A stretch of DNA of 64,000 nucleotides from NCBI RefSeq assembly GCF_001713355.1, contig NZ_CP016448.1:3348001-3412000 (forward strand), in the 5' to 3' direction. The first letter of the stretch is position 1, and every line of letters begins with the position of its first letter. This DNA is from Methyloversatilis sp. RAC08. GTDB taxonomy: Bacteria > Pseudomonadota > Gammaproteobacteria > Burkholderiales > Rhodocyclaceae. Under the pieces are notes generated by a model. That model ran no database searches. It saw nothing but the letters and a program-made list of their open reading frames with translations, and was not told the DNA's origin. The translations under genes were made by a program, and so were the position numbers. Shown here one piece after another: positions 40,191-51,015 of this stretch.

Positions 40191-42183
40191 ACGGCTGTTG
40201 CGGCCGCTGCGCCGCTGCGTTGCCGCGCTGATTCTGCTTGGTCTGCATTCCTCGCCGCAGGCGGCCATCGAACTGCGCTTCGAGTCACTGTCGGCACCTG
40301 CCGTCGAGCTGAACGATGTACGCATCGCTGCGGCCGGTCTGGGCGGTGGCCGCGCGCGCATCACCGCGGCGCGCGCGCTCGTGTCGGGGCGAGCGCTGCA
40401 GCATGTCAGGCTCGAATGCGGTGACTTCGCAGTGCTGCCCGAAGTGCGCTGCAGGGATGGACGGCTCAGTGCCGACGGTTACGGTCCGTGGTCAGTCGAG
40501 TTCAGTCTCGGCGGACCTCAGCGCGCACTGCGCGCCGACGTCCGCCTGAACGCCGACGTCACGGCAACGATCACAGGCGCGCTCGCCGGCGATGCGCCGC
40601 AACTGCGGCTGGTGTCGTCCGGCGTACCGATGACATACCTGCTCGGCAAGCTTCCAGCGTTGAAACCGTACGTGCCGGGCGGCCAGGTTGATGTGGACGC
40701 CACATTGACGCTGGCCGGAGCCGCACGGTCGCCTCGTGTGCGTGCGACGCTCACCGCGCGGGACGGACATTTCGGCTCGGCAGATGGTCTGCGTGCTGCG
40801 GATTCGCTGTCTGCAGTCATCGACATCGACGTGCAGCGCGACGGCCCGGACTGGCGTGGAAAGCTTGTCACCGACTGGCGCGGCGGCGAACTGCTGTGGG
40901 ACAGCGTCTATCTGACCGGCGGCGGCAGCGTGCTGTCGGTGGATTTCAGGTTGTCGCAGTCTGCTCTGGATCTGACGTCGCTCGCGCTTGACCTTGCCGG
41001 TATCGGGCGTCTGACCGGCGACGCCACACTGGATCGCGCAAGTGCCTCACTGCGCGCGGCGCGCGTGCAGGGCGCCGAACTCGACCTTAAGGTGCTCAAC
41101 GACCGCTTTGTCCAACCGCTGTTTGCTGCACGGGGCTGGCCGGCATTCGTCATGCAGGGGGATGCGGATGTTGCGGCCCGGCTTGATCCTGTCGGGTTGC
41201 ACAGTGCGAAACTGATCGTACGCGGTGCGCACGTGAATGACATGGCCGGACGGTATTCGCTGCAGCAAATGGACGCCAACCTGCCCTGGCAGCGAGCCGG
41301 TGCGACACGCATGCGCATCACTGTGGGTGAAGGTCGCCTCGGCCGCGTGCCTGTCGGCCGCTTCGAACTCGACGTCGACGCGGCACCTGATAATGTGGCG
41401 GTTCAGCCGGTGCGCATTCCGCTGCTCGATGCGGGCCTGCAGCTGAATATGCTGCGCTTCGAGCGCGCGGACGGCCGGTGGACCGGTGACCTGTCGGCCG
41501 ACCTTGAGCCGCTATCGATGCCGGAACTGACGCAGGCACTAGGCTGGCCGCGCATGGCGGGAAGTGTCGGCGCCAGCGTGCCGCATGTACGCTGGCGCGA
41601 TGGCGTGCTGTCACTGGACGGCCAACTGCTGATCCAGGTGTTCGGCGGCTACATGGCCGCGAGCGGTCTGCAGGTTATCGAGCCGTTCGGCACGACGCCG
41701 CGTGTTCTTTCCGACCTGCAGATGCGTTATATCGATCTGGAAGCGCTGACCGAAACCTTCAAGTTCGGCCGTATCACCGGTCGGCTCGACGGCGACGTCA
41801 GCGGACTGGAACTGTCGCGCTGGGTGCCACTGGCGTTTGACGCGCGGGTGCGCTCGAGCGAGGGTGACTATCCGAGGACGATCAGCCAGCGCGCTGTCGA
41901 CAGCATCACTGCGCTGGGCGGACCAGGCGCGACTGCGGCGATCCAGCGGACTTTTCTCGGCGTGTTCGAGCGCTTCGGATATCGGCGCATCGGTGTGTCG
42001 TGCCGCCTGCGCAATGGTGTGTGCGAGATGGATGGGCTGAGCGACCGGAACGGAGGATTCGTGCTGATCGAAGGCGGCGGAGTGCCGGCGCTCAGCGTGG
42101 TTGGCTACAATCGGCGTGTCGACTGGCAGGTGTTGCTGGAACGGCTGGCGCGCGTGACCGAAACGAAACCGGTGATTCAATGA
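40174..42183 (+). CDS. ydbH: YdbH-family envelope protein (AsmA-like)
   Basis: A 669-residue protein with an N-terminal signal or anchor (LRRCVAALILLGLHSSPQAA) and long beta-rich repeats characteristic of AsmA-like lipid bridge proteins. The assignment to YdbH rests mainly on the next two genes, ynbE and ydbL, which form the YdbH-YnbE-YdbL system that bridges inner and outer membrane and supports phospholipid transport. GTG at 40174, inside cysM, is the best of several starts; TTG at 40198 is possible. The late segment GRITGRLDGDVSGLELSRWVP is typical. Confidence 0.82.
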   Translation: MYFPPERLLRPLRRCVAALILLGLHSSPQAAIELRFESLSAPAVELNDVRIAAAGLGGGRARITAARALVSGRALQHVRLECGDFAVLPEVRCRDGRLSADGYGPWSVEFSLGGPQRALRADVRLNADVTATITGALAGDAPQLRLVSSGVPMTYLLGKLPALKPYVPGGQVDVDATLTLAGAARSPRVRATLTARDGHFGSADGLRAADSLSAVIDIDVQRDGPDWRGKLVTDWRGGELLWDSVYLTGGGSVLSVDFRLSQSALDLTSLALDLAGIGRLTGDATLDRASASLRAARVQGAELDLKVLNDRFVQPLFAARGWPAFVMQGDADVAARLDPVGLHSAKLIVRGAHVNDMAGRYSLQQMDANLPWQRAGATRMRITVGEGRLGRVPVGRFELDVDAAPDNVAVQPVRIPLLDAGLQLNMLRFERADGRWTGDLSADLEPLSMPELTQALGWPRMAGSVGASVPHVRWRDGVLSLDGQLLIQVFGGYMAASGLQVIEPFGTTPRVLSDLQMRYIDLEALTETFKFGRITGRLDGDVSGLELSRWVPLAFDARVRSSEGDYPRTISQRAVDSITALGGPGATAAIQRTFLGVFERFGYRRIGVSCRLRNGVCEMDGLSDRNGGFVLIEGGGVPALSVVGYNRRVDWQVLLERLARVTETKPVIQ

Positions 42184-42190
42184 GGTGGTC

Positions 42191-42415
42191 ATGAACAGGT
42201 CGCATAAATGCAAGGCGCTCACACGCCGGTCACTCACGCACAGATCGATGGTCCTCGCGCTGGCTGCATCTGCTCTGCTTGCAGGCTGCGTCACCATCAA
42301 CATCTACTTTCCCGCCGCGGCGGCGGAAAAGGCGGCCGATCGAATAATCGACGAAGTCTGGCAACTGAAGAACGGCAGCCAGACGCCGGCGATACCGGAA
42401 GGGAAACAACCATGA
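42191..42415 (+). CDS. ynbE: YnbE-family outer-membrane lipoprotein
   Basis: A 74-residue lipoprotein. The lipobox SALLAGCVTINIYFPAAAAEKAAD is split here by the Cys near residue 29; INIYFPAAAAEKAADRII is the family hallmark. GAGGTGG precedes the ATG at 42191. It forms the outer-membrane partner of YdbH, and overlaps ydbL by 4 bases (ATGA). Confidence 0.9.
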   Translation: MNRSHKCKALTRRSLTHRSMVLALAASALLAGCVTINIYFPAAAAEKAADRIIDEVWQLKNGSQTPAIPEGKQP

Positions 42416-42822
42416 AGACAGTGCACCGCATCGTTCTGCTTTGCCTTTTGTACGCGGGCGCCGTCTGGGCGCAGGGCAATCTGGAAATCAATACGCCGGC
42501 GATCAGCCAGTTGCGTGACGCAATGCAGGCACGTCACGCGCAGCTTGCGCCGCACTACGCATCCGGCGCATTGGGTCTCACCGCCGATGGCCGGATCGCG
42601 CTGCGCGATGCCAATGCGGTGCCGCTGGCACAGCGCCAGGCGGTACAGGGTCTGGTGGCACAGGAAAATGGCGACCGCGATGCGTTGTACCGCGAAATCG
42701 CGCGCGCCAACGGGCATCCCGAGTGGGAGGCGGATATCCGCTCCACCTTCGCGCAGCGCTGGATCGGGCGCGCCCAGAGTGGCTGGTATGTTCAGTCCGG
42801 CGGGCAGTGGTCGCGCAAGTAA
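42412..42822 (+). CDS. ydbL: YdbL-family periplasmic protein (DUF1318)
   Basis: A 136-residue exported protein: signal peptide VLLCLLYAGAVWAQ, then LEINTPAISQLRDAMQARHAQL and GWYVQSGGQWSRK at the C-terminus. In E. coli YdbL modulates the assembly of YdbH with YnbE. It is coupled to ynbE. Confidence 0.9.
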   Translation: MKTVHRIVLLCLLYAGAVWAQGNLEINTPAISQLRDAMQARHAQLAPHYASGALGLTADGRIALRDANAVPLAQRQAVQGLVAQENGDRDALYREIARANGHPEWEADIRSTFAQRWIGRAQSGWYVQSGGQWSRK

Positions 42823-42844
42823 TTTCAATCCTCACGGGACAGAC

Positions 42845-43636
42845 ATGGCCGCCGTACTCGTATTCGACATCGAAAGCATTCCGGACATCGCCGGCATCCG
42901 CCGGCTGCATCAGCTGCCGGACGAACTGTCCGACACGGAAGTGGCGGAGTTCGCCTTTCAGCAGCGCCGGGCCAGCGTCGGCCACGATTTCCTGCCGCTG
43001 CACCTGCAGCGCGTCGTCGTCATATCGTGCGCGCTGCGCGATGCGCGGTCGCTCAAGGTGTGGTCGCTGGCCGAGCCGGAAAACGGCGAAGGGCAGATCA
43101 TCCAGCGCTTCTACGAAGGCATCGAGCGGCTGACGCCGCAGATCGTGTCGTGGAACGGCGCCGGCTTCGATCTGCCGGTGCTGCACTATCGTGGCCTGAT
43201 CCACGGCGTCACCGCGCCGCGCTACTGGGAAATGGGCGAGGGCGATGGCCCGGACGCCCGTGAATTCAAGTGGAACAACTACATCAGTCGCTACCACTCG
43301 CGTCATCTGGACCTGATGGATCTTCTGGCGCTGTATCAGGGCCGCGGCAATGCGCCGCTGGACGAACTGGCCAAGCTGATCGGTTTTCCGGGCAAGCTCG
43401 GCATGGACGGCTCGGCTGTGTGGGGTGCCTGGCAGCGCGGCGAGATTGCGCAGATCCGTGATTACTGTGAAACCGATGTGCTCAACACCTTCCTCGTATT
43501 CCAGCGCTTCCAGTTGATGCGCGGCGTGCTGGACCGCGCGCAGTACGATGCCGAAATCGACTTCGTGCGCGAATGGCTGGCCGCTCAGCCGGGCGCGCAC
43601 TGGAAGGAGTATCTGGCCGCCTGGCAGGCGCCGTGA
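42845..43636 (+). CDS. 3'-5' exonuclease, DEDDy family (PolB exonuclease-like)
   Basis: 263 residues of a DnaQ-like fold. Metal-binding acidic residues are in LVFDIESIPD (ExoI), SWNGAGFDLPVL (ExoII) and YCETDVLNTF (ExoIII with Tyr). This matches the stand-alone DNA polymerase B exonuclease-like family; the substrate is unknown. The ATG at 42845 is 22 bases after ydbL. The longer upstream frame overlaps ydbL and is shadow. Confidence 0.87.
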   Translation: MAAVLVFDIESIPDIAGIRRLHQLPDELSDTEVAEFAFQQRRASVGHDFLPLHLQRVVVISCALRDARSLKVWSLAEPENGEGQIIQRFYEGIERLTPQIVSWNGAGFDLPVLHYRGLIHGVTAPRYWEMGEGDGPDAREFKWNNYISRYHSRHLDLMDLLALYQGRGNAPLDELAKLIGFPGKLGMDGSAVWGAWQRGEIAQIRDYCETDVLNTFLVFQRFQLMRGVLDRAQYDAEIDFVREWLAAQPGAHWKEYLAAWQAP

Positions 43637-43656
43637 ATCGCCGCGCGAAAATTGTG

Positions 43657-43684
43657 TTGAGTCGCGCCGGATTCCGGCTATACT
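43657..43684 (+). promoter_or_regulatory. sigma-70 promoter of tRNA-Val
   Basis: TTGAGT at 43657-43662, a 16-base spacer, and TATACT at 43679-43684, with the tRNA starting 13 bases further on. Confidence 0.65.
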
Positions 43685-43697
43685 TGCGCGCTCTTTT

Positions 43698-43774
43698 AGG
43701 CGCGTAGCTCAGCTGGTTAGAGCACCACCTTGACATGGTGGGGGTCGTTGGTTCGAGTCCAATCGCGCCTACCA
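43698..43774 (+). tRNA. tRNA-Val (anticodon GAC)
   Basis: 77 bases. Acceptor AGGCGCG pairs with CGCGCCT, the anticodon stem CCACC/GGTGG encloses loop TTGACAT with anticodon GAC, the T loop is TTCGAGT, and CCA is encoded at 43772-43774. Confidence 0.96.
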
Positions 43775-43805
43775 ACATTAGCTGCAGGTTTCGAAAGGTT
43801 GCGTT

Positions 43806-43850
43806 ATGACACCGCGAACGCGTTTCACTCCGGTATCCATCGCTGTCTGA
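43806..43850 (+). CDS. putative threonine-containing leader peptide of thrS
   Basis: A 14-codon frame encoding [14 protein letters not shown], with GAAAGG 7 bases before its ATG. Three of 14 residues are Thr. It lies between tRNA-Val and a strong terminator that stands just ahead of thrS, the layout of a translation-coupled attenuator. It is not known to be translated, and Thr codons are spaced rather than in a run. Confidence 0.4.
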   Translation: MTPRTRFTPVSIAV

Positions 43851-43903
43851 GGCCTGCAGATCAAGACGCACGGAACGATGTCGTTCAAGCGTGTGCAAAT
43901 GAA

Positions 43904-43932
43904 AAGTGCGGCTCAGGCCGCACTTTTTTTTC
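43904..43932 (+). terminator. intrinsic terminator / possible attenuator before thrS
   Basis: A perfect 9-bp stem AAGTGCGGC/GCCGCACTT with a TCAG loop, running into nine T. CAGGCC (43914-43919), part of the loop and 3' arm, can instead pair with GGCCTG at 43851-43856 just after the leader stop. CTGCAGG (43782-43788) could in turn pair with CCTGCAG (43853-43859). It may simply end tRNA-Val transcripts. Confidence 0.8.
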
Positions 43933-43981
43933 GTCCCGAGTATTCGTTACATCCCCGTTACCGTTTTCCGGAGCATCGCCA

Positions 43982-45904
43982 ATGGTCAATATCACCCTGC
44001 CGGATGGATCGGTCCGCAGCTTTGACGCTGCAGTCACCGTGCGCGACGTCGCGGCGTCCATCGGCGCCGGTCTGGCCAAGGCGGCGCTCGCCGGCCGTGT
44101 CGATGGCAAGCTGGTCGATACCTCATTCCTGATCGAAGGCGACGCGCAGCTGGCCATCGTCACCGACCGCGATGTCGACGGGCTGGACATGATCCGCCAT
44201 TCAACGGCGCACCTGCTGGCGTATGCGGTGAAGGAACTGTTTCCGGACGCCCAGGTGACCATCGGTCCGGTGATCGACAACGGCTTCTATTACGATTTTT
44301 CCTACAAGCGCCCGTTCACGCCGGAAGATCTGGCGGCGATCGAACAGCGCATGACTGAGCTTTCGAAGAAGGACATTCCGGTGTCGCGCGAGGTATGGCA
44401 GCGCGACAAGGCGGTCGATTTCTTCAAGTCCATCGGCGAACACTACAAGGCGGAAATCATCGCGTCGATTCCGGCCGATCAGGATGTGTCGCTGTATCGA
44501 GAGGGCGAATTCATCGATCTGTGCCGCGGCCCGCACGTGCCGTCGACCGGCAAACTCAAGGTGTTCAAGCTGATGAAGGTAGCCGGAGCCTACTGGCGCG
44601 GCGATGCGAAGAACGAAATGCTGCAGCGCATTTACGGCACCGCCTGGGCCAAGAAGGACGAGCAGGACGCCTACCTGCACATGCTCGAAGAGGCGGAAAA
44701 GCGCGACCACCGGCGACTGGGCAAGCAGCTTGACCTGTTTCACATGCAGGAAGAAGCGCCTGGCATGGTGTTCTGGCACCCCAAGGGCTGGGTTGTGTGG
44801 CAGCAGATCGAGCAGTACATGCGCCATGTGCTCGACGAAGCGGGCTATCGCGAGGTGAAGACGCCGCTGATGATGGACCGCGTGCTGTGGGAGAAATCCG
44901 GTCATTGGGAGAACTACCGCGAGAACATGTTCACCACCGAGTCGGAAAAGCGCGACTACGCGGTGAAGCCGATGAACTGCCCGGGTCACGTGCAGATATT
45001 CAACAACACGATGCATTCCTATCGCGACCTGCCGTTGCGCATCGCCGAGTTCGGCTCCTGCCACCGAAATGAGCCATCCGGTGCGCTGCATGGCTTGATG
45101 CGGGTGCGCGGCTTCGTGCAGGACGATGCGCACATCTTCTGCACCGAGGCGCAGATCACGTCGGAAGTGACAGCCTTTAATGAATTGCTGCTGCGCGTCT
45201 ACCGCGATTTCGGCTTCCATGATCTGGCGGTGAAGCTTTCGCTGCGTCCGGCCAAGCGCGCGGGTTCCGATGATGTGTGGGACCGTGCTGAAGCGGGTTT
45301 GCGCGATGCCTTGGCCGCATCAGGCATGCAGTGGGAAGAACTGCCGGGTGAAGGCGCTTTCTACGGCCCAAAGATCGAATATCACATCAAGGACGCCATC
45401 GGACGCTCGTGGCAGTGCGGTACGCTGCAGCTCGATTTCGTGCTGCCGGAGCGTCTGGACGCCGAATACGTCGCGGAGGACAACGGCCGTTACCGGCCCG
45501 TGATGCTGCATCGGGCAGTGCTCGGTTCGCTCGAGCGCTTCATCGGCATTCTGATCGAAAACCATGCCGGCAACTTTCCGCTGTGGCTGGCGCCGGTCCA
45601 GGTCGTCGTGATGGGTATCACGGAGGCGCAGGCGGATTACGCACAGGAAGTCACGAATGCTTTGCGCGCCGCGGGTCTGCGCGTCGAATGCGATTTGCGC
45701 GGGGAGAAAATTAACTATAAAATCCGCGAACATAGTCTGCAGAAGCTGCCTTACCAGGTCGTCGTTGGCGACAAGGAAAAGGCGGCAAAAATGGTGGCCG
45801 TGCGTGCCCGGGGAAATACTGATCTCGGGCAGATGACCCTGAGCGACTTCATGCAGCGTCTTGCTGATGAAATCGCCACGCGGGGAATCGATCGCACGGC
45901 CTGA
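43982..45904 (+). CDS. thrS: threonine-tRNA ligase
   Basis: Class II synthetase of 640 residues. The N-terminal TGS domain is [14 protein letters not shown], followed by the editing domain with [19 protein letters not shown], then the catalytic core with [31 protein letters not shown] (motif 2), and a C-terminal anticodon-binding domain. The start is ATG at 43982. It heads the thrS-infC-rpmI-rplT-pheST-ihfA gene string. Confidence 0.97.
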   Translation: MVNITLPDGSVRSFDAAVTVRDVAASIGAGLAKAALAGRVDGKLVDTSFLIEGDAQLAIVTDRDVDGLDMIRHSTAHLLAYAVKELFPDAQVTIGPVIDNGFYYDFSYKRPFTPEDLAAIEQRMTELSKKDIPVSREVWQRDKAVDFFKSIGEHYKAEIIASIPADQDVSLYREGEFIDLCRGPHVPSTGKLKVFKLMKVAGAYWRGDAKNEMLQRIYGTAWAKKDEQDAYLHMLEEAEKRDHRRLGKQLDLFHMQEEAPGMVFWHPKGWVVWQQIEQYMRHVLDEAGYREVKTPLMMDRVLWEKSGHWENYRENMFTTESEKRDYAVKPMNCPGHVQIFNNTMHSYRDLPLRIAEFGSCHRNEPSGALHGLMRVRGFVQDDAHIFCTEAQITSEVTAFNELLLRVYRDFGFHDLAVKLSLRPAKRAGSDDVWDRAEAGLRDALAASGMQWEELPGEGAFYGPKIEYHIKDAIGRSWQCGTLQLDFVLPERLDAEYVAEDNGRYRPVMLHRAVLGSLERFIGILIENHAGNFPLWLAPVQVVVMGITEAQADYAQEVTNALRAAGLRVECDLRGEKINYKIREHSLQKLPYQVVVGDKEKAAKMVAVRARGNTDLGQMTLSDFMQRLADEIATRGIDRTA

Positions 45905-45929
45905 TTTTTTTCGCCTCGGGAGTACGAGC

Positions 45930-46454
45930 ATCAGTCAGCAAAAATCGCAGCGCCTCAATTCGGAGATCAACGCCCCGGAAATACGTCTTGTTGGCGAAGA
46001 GGGTGAGCAACTGGGTATCATGTCGGCCCGTCAGGCATTGACGTTGGCAGAAGAAGCCGGTGTGGATCTGGTCGAGATTGCACCGCTCGCCAAGCCACCG
46101 GTCTGTCGTCTGATGGACTTCGGCAAGTTCAAGTACCAGGAAGCGAAGCGCGCTGCCGAGGCGAAATCGAAGCAGAAGCAGATACAGATCAAGGAAGTGA
46201 AGTTCCGTCCGGGTACGGACGAAGGCGACTACCAGATCAAGTTGCGCAACCTGTCGCGATTCCTGCAGGACGGCGACAAGGCAAAGGTCACTCTTCGCTT
46301 CCGTGGCCGCGAAATGGCGCACCAGGAGTTCGGCATCCGCCTGCTGGAACGTGTGAAGGCCGATCTTGAAGCGGTGGCGGTGGTTGAACAGTTTCCGAAG
46401 CTTGAAGGCCGTCAGCTAATCATGGTGCTGGCACCGAGCAAGAAGAAGGTCTGA
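45930..46454 (+). CDS. infC: translation initiation factor IF-3 (rare ATC start)
   Basis: Binds the 30S subunit and checks the start codon and initiator tRNA. The conserved N-terminus [23 protein letters not shown] is immediately preceded by ATC at 45930 with GGGAG 7 bases upstream, and no ATG, GTG or TTG lies in a suitable position. infC genes are known for non-canonical AUU/AUC starts that IF-3 itself represses. 174 residues, normal length; [18 protein letters not shown] and [12 protein letters not shown] are conserved. Confidence 0.93.
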   Translation: MSQQKSQRLNSEINAPEIRLVGEEGEQLGIMSARQALTLAEEAGVDLVEIAPLAKPPVCRLMDFGKFKYQEAKRAAEAKSKQKQIQIKEVKFRPGTDEGDYQIKLRNLSRFLQDGDKAKVTLRFRGREMAHQEFGIRLLERVKADLEAVAVVEQFPKLEGRQLIMVLAPSKKKV

Positions 46455-46479
46455 TTCACTCAGCCTGAAGAAGAATTTG

Positions 46480-46544
46480 CCGGACTTGAAGTCCGGTGAT
46501 GCGCGAGGTTTTGCCTCGCGTCGCCGCGATTGAAAAATCGCGGC
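46480..46544 (+). promoter_or_regulatory. three consecutive hairpins in the infC-rpmI leader
   Basis: Hairpin 1: CCGGACT-TGA-AGTCCGG (46480-46496). Hairpin 2: CGCGAGG-TTTTG-CCTCGCG (46502-46520). Hairpin 3: GCCGCGATT-GAAA-AATCGCGGC (46523-46544). None has a T tract. In E. coli the matching region holds the L20 translational operator for rpmI-rplT, so an autoregulatory role is plausible. Confidence 0.5.
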
Positions 46545-46623
46545 ACAACAAGTGTTCACGGGTACGAAAGTGCTGCGAAAGGTTCGCGGCCACCTGTGAA
46601 GATGACATAAATGGAGTTTTGTC

Positions 46624-46821
46624 ATGCCCAAGATGAAGACCAAGAAGGGCGCTGCAAAGCGCTTCAAGGTCAGGGCGAGCGGCAGCATCAAGCGTTCGCA
46701 GGCGTTCAAGCGCCACATCCTGACGAAGAAAACCACCAAGTCGAAGCGCCAGCTTCGCGGTATGACGGCGGTGCATGCGACGGACGACGCTCGCGTTCGC
46801 AACATGCTGCCCTACGCATAA
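46624..46821 (+). CDS. rpmI: 50S ribosomal protein L35
   Basis: 65 residues, highly basic: [29 protein letters not shown], then [17 protein letters not shown] precedes the ATG by 9 bases. It is followed by rplT after 12 bases. Confidence 0.97.
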   Translation: MPKMKTKKGAAKRFKVRASGSIKRSQAFKRHILTKKTTKSKRQLRGMTAVHATDDARVRNMLPYA

Positions 46822-46833
46822 GGAGCCCACGAG

Positions 46834-47190
46834 ATGCCAAGAGTCAAACGTGGTGTAACGGCACGCGCCCGTCACAAGAAGGTACTTGATAAGGCCAAGG
46901 GTTACCGCGGCCGTCGCCATAGCGTCTATCGCATCGCCAAGGAAGCGGTGATGAAGGCGGGCCAGTACGCCTATCGCGACCGCCGTCAGAAGAAGCGTCA
47001 GTTCCGCGCGCTGTGGATCGTGCGTATCAACGCCGCTGCCCGTGAAGTCGGCCTGACCTACTCGAAGCTGATCAACGGCCTGAACAAGGCGTCGATCCAG
47101 GTTGATCGCAAGGTTCTGGCAGATCTCGCCGTATTCGACAAGGCTGCGTTCGCCGCCATCGCGAATCAGGCCAAGGCTCAGCTCGGCTAA
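46834..47190 (+). CDS. rplT: 50S ribosomal protein L20
   Basis: 118 residues: [53 protein letters not shown]20 helps early 50S assembly and in other bacteria represses its own operon by binding the leader. Confidence 0.97.
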   Translation: MPRVKRGVTARARHKKVLDKAKGYRGRRHSVYRIAKEAVMKAGQYAYRDRRQKKRQFRALWIVRINAAAREVGLTYSKLINGLNKASIQVDRKVLADLAVFDKAAFAAIANQAKAQLG

Positions 47191-48291
<1,101 letters not shown>

Positions 48292-48303
48292 GGTTTTAGC
48301 CCG

Positions 48304-50673
48304 ATGAAATTTTCAGAAAAATGGTTGCGCGAGTTCGTTGACCCGGCCATCGATACGCAGGCGCTGTCGCACCTGCTGACCATGGCGGGGCTCGAAGTCG
48401 AGGAGCTTGATCCGGTGGCAGCCGCCTTTCACGGCGTTGTCGTGGCCGAAGTGTTGTCCGTTGCACCGCATCCGGACGCCGATCGTTTGCGGGTTTGCAG
48501 CGTGAATGCGGGCGGCGAGCCACTGCAGATCGTGTGCGGTGCCCCCAACGTTGCCGCTGGCATGAAGGTGCCATGCGCCACAGTGGGGGCCAGTCTGCCG
48601 GGTATCGACATCAAGAGGGCGAAACTGCGCGGTGTCGAAAGCAACGGCATGCTGTGCTCGGCGCGCGAACTCGGGCTGTCGGAGGATCATGGCGGCCTGC
48701 TCGCACTGCCCGACGATGCGCCGGTGGGTAGCGACATCCGGCATTACCTCGATCTGGATGACAACGCTTTCGTCATCAAGCTCACACCGAACCGCGCAGA
48801 CTGTTTCGGCATGCTGGGCATCGCGCGCGAAGTGTCGGCGCTTACCGGTGCGCCGTTGTGCGTGCCGGAGATCGTCGCTGCGCCCGTCTCGCTGACCGAG
48901 GTGCTGCCGGTCAGCATTGAGGCACCGGATCTGTGCGGCCGTTTTTCGGGCCGTATCGTCCGCGGGGTAAATGCCCGCGCAGCGACGCCGGAGTGGATGC
49001 AGCGCCGGCTGGAACGCGCCGGCATGCGTTCGATATCCGTGCTGGTCGACATTTCCAATTACGTCATGCTGGAACTGAACCGTCCGAATCACGTGTTCGA
49101 TCTCGATCGCGTGCAGGGCGGTCTGACCGTGCGCTGGGCGCGCGAGGGCGAACAACTCGTGTTGCTGAACGAGCAGACCATCACGCTGACACCGGACTGC
49201 GGCGTCATCGCCGACGAAACCGGTGTCGAAAGCTTCGCCGGCATCATGGGCGGCGCATCGACCGCGTGCTCGCTCGATACGCGCAACGTCTATGTCGAGG
49301 CCGCGTTCTGGCAACCCGATGCCATACAGGGTCGTGCCCGCCGCTATGCATTCTCCAGCGAGGCTGCTCACCGGTTCGAACGTGGCGTCGATTTTGCCGA
49401 TACAGTGGCGGGCGTCGAGCGCGTCACGCAACTGATTCTCGACCTGTGCGGTGGCGAAGCCGGCCCGATCGATGACCGCATCACCCTGCTGCCGTTGCGC
49501 GAGCCGGTACGTCTGCGCCCGTCGCGCGTGTCCCGTGTGCTCGGCCTGCCGTTTGGCGACGACGCCATCGAAACCTGTCTTCAGCGCATGACGCTGCCTT
49601 TTGTACGCGATGGCAACGATTTCATCGTTCAGCCACCGACCTGGCGCTTCGATCTGTGCATCGAGGAAGACCTGATAGAGGAACTTGCCCGTCTGCACGG
49701 CTACGACAACATCCCGACCCACCCGCCGGTCGGCCGACTGGCCATGCCGGAGTTGTCCGAAGGACGTCGAAGCGCATCAAATGTGCGTCACCTGCTGGCC
49801 GATCGCGACTATCAGGAAGTGATCAACTTCGCATTCGTCGAGCGGCGCTGGGAACAGGATTTCGCCGGCAACGACACGCCGGTTGTGCTGGCCAACCCGA
49901 TCGCGAGCCAGATGTCGGTCATGCGCTCGACGCTGATCGGTGGTCTGGTCGACAACGTGGTGACAAACCGTCGTCGTCAGCTCGATCGCGTGAGGGTGTT
50001 TGAAATCGGTCGCTGCTTCGCACACGACGCGCAGGCGGTGCCGGTCCCGGGTTTCGCACAGACGCTGCGCATCGCCGGACTGGCCTGGGGGGCGGTGCAA
50101 GCGGAACAGTGGGGTACCGCGTCGCGTCTGACCGACTTCTTCGATGTGAAGGGCGATGTCGAAGCGCTGGTGCTGCCTCGTCTGGCAGCGTTCGCTCCTG
50201 CGCGCCATGCGGCGCTGCATCCAGGGCGCTCGGCATCTATCAGCCTGGACGGACACGTGATCGGGTTCATCGGTGAATTGCATCCGGAGCTGGTGCAGCG
50301 CTACGAGTTGGTGAGTGCACCGCTGGTATTCGAATGCGAGCTCGAACCATTGCTCGGCAGTGCAGTACCGGCGTATCAGACCGTGTCCAGGCAGCCTGCG
50401 GTAAGACGCGATCTGGCGCTGCTTGTGCCGCGTTCGACTCCGCTTTCGCAGGTACTGGAAGGCCTTCGCAGCGCTTCGCCGGCCATCGTGCAGGACATCG
50501 CCCTGTTCGATGTGTATCAGGGTAAAGGCATATCAGAGAACGAAAAAAGCTTTGCTTTCCGTATAGTTATGCAAGATACTCAACGTACTTTGGCGGACGC
50601 TGAAGTCGATGCGACCGTTGATCAACTGGTGATGTATGCACAGCGTGAGTTCGGTGCAAAGCTGCGCGCCTGA
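48304..50673 (+). CDS. pheT: phenylalanine-tRNA ligase subunit beta
   Basis: 789 residues. Starts MKFSEKWLREFVDP; an EMAP-type tRNA-binding domain (VLSVAPHPDADRLRVCSV), B3/B4 editing domain (FAGIMGG region), B5 domain and a C-terminal ferredoxin-fold anticodon-binding domain (TVSRQPAVRRDLALLVP, DVYQGKGISENEKSFAFRI) are in order. It ends 33 bases before ihfA. Confidence 0.96.
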   Translation: MKFSEKWLREFVDPAIDTQALSHLLTMAGLEVEELDPVAAAFHGVVVAEVLSVAPHPDADRLRVCSVNAGGEPLQIVCGAPNVAAGMKVPCATVGASLPGIDIKRAKLRGVESNGMLCSARELGLSEDHGGLLALPDDAPVGSDIRHYLDLDDNAFVIKLTPNRADCFGMLGIAREVSALTGAPLCVPEIVAAPVSLTEVLPVSIEAPDLCGRFSGRIVRGVNARAATPEWMQRRLERAGMRSISVLVDISNYVMLELNRPNHVFDLDRVQGGLTVRWAREGEQLVLLNEQTITLTPDCGVIADETGVESFAGIMGGASTACSLDTRNVYVEAAFWQPDAIQGRARRYAFSSEAAHRFERGVDFADTVAGVERVTQLILDLCGGEAGPIDDRITLLPLREPVRLRPSRVSRVLGLPFGDDAIETCLQRMTLPFVRDGNDFIVQPPTWRFDLCIEEDLIEELARLHGYDNIPTHPPVGRLAMPELSEGRRSASNVRHLLADRDYQEVINFAFVERRWEQDFAGNDTPVVLANPIASQMSVMRSTLIGGLVDNVVTNRRRQLDRVRVFEIGRCFAHDAQAVPVPGFAQTLRIAGLAWGAVQAEQWGTASRLTDFFDVKGDVEALVLPRLAAFAPARHAALHPGRSASISLDGHVIGFIGELHPELVQRYELVSAPLVFECELEPLLGSAVPAYQTVSRQPAVRRDLALLVPRSTPLSQVLEGLRSASPAIVQDIALFDVYQGKGISENEKSFAFRIVMQDTQRTLADAEVDATVDQLVMYAQREFGAKLRA

Positions 50674-50706
50674 GGCGGCAGGGCGACAGGGTTACGAGGA
50701 AGCCGC

Positions 50707-51015
50707 ATGACCACACTGACCAAAGCCGAACTGGCGGAAATGCTGTTCGAACAGGTAGGACTGAACAAACGCGAGGCGAAGGATATGGTCGAAGCATTCT
50801 TCGACGAGATCCGTGACGCGCTCGAAAGCGGCGACGGCGTCAAGCTGTCTGGCTTCGGCAACTTCCAGTTGCGCGACAAGCCGCAGCGCCCGGGGCGCAA
50901 CCCCAAAACCGGTGAGGAAATTCCGATCACCGCGCGCCGGGTTGTCACTTTTCATGCGAGCCAGAAGCTGAAGGCGGCCGTCGAGGGCATCGATTACGAT
51001 GGAAACGACGAGTAA
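50707..51015 (+). CDS. ihfA: integration host factor subunit alpha
   Basis: 102 residues: [25 protein letters not shown], then [22 protein letters not shown] with the DNA-intercalating proline. Its partner IhfB is encoded at 35846. The last 17 bases overlap the MerR gene. Confidence 0.96.
   Translation: MTTLTKAELAEMLFEQVGLNKREAKDMVEAFFDEIRDALESGDGVKLSGFGNFQLRDKPQRPGRNPKTGEEIPITARRVVTFHASQKLKAAVEGIDYDGNDE

Noticed and set aside
43730-43981. An extended thrS start
   Set aside because: The extension runs over the tRNA-Val 3' half and the terminator; the TGS domain begins at the ATG at 43982.
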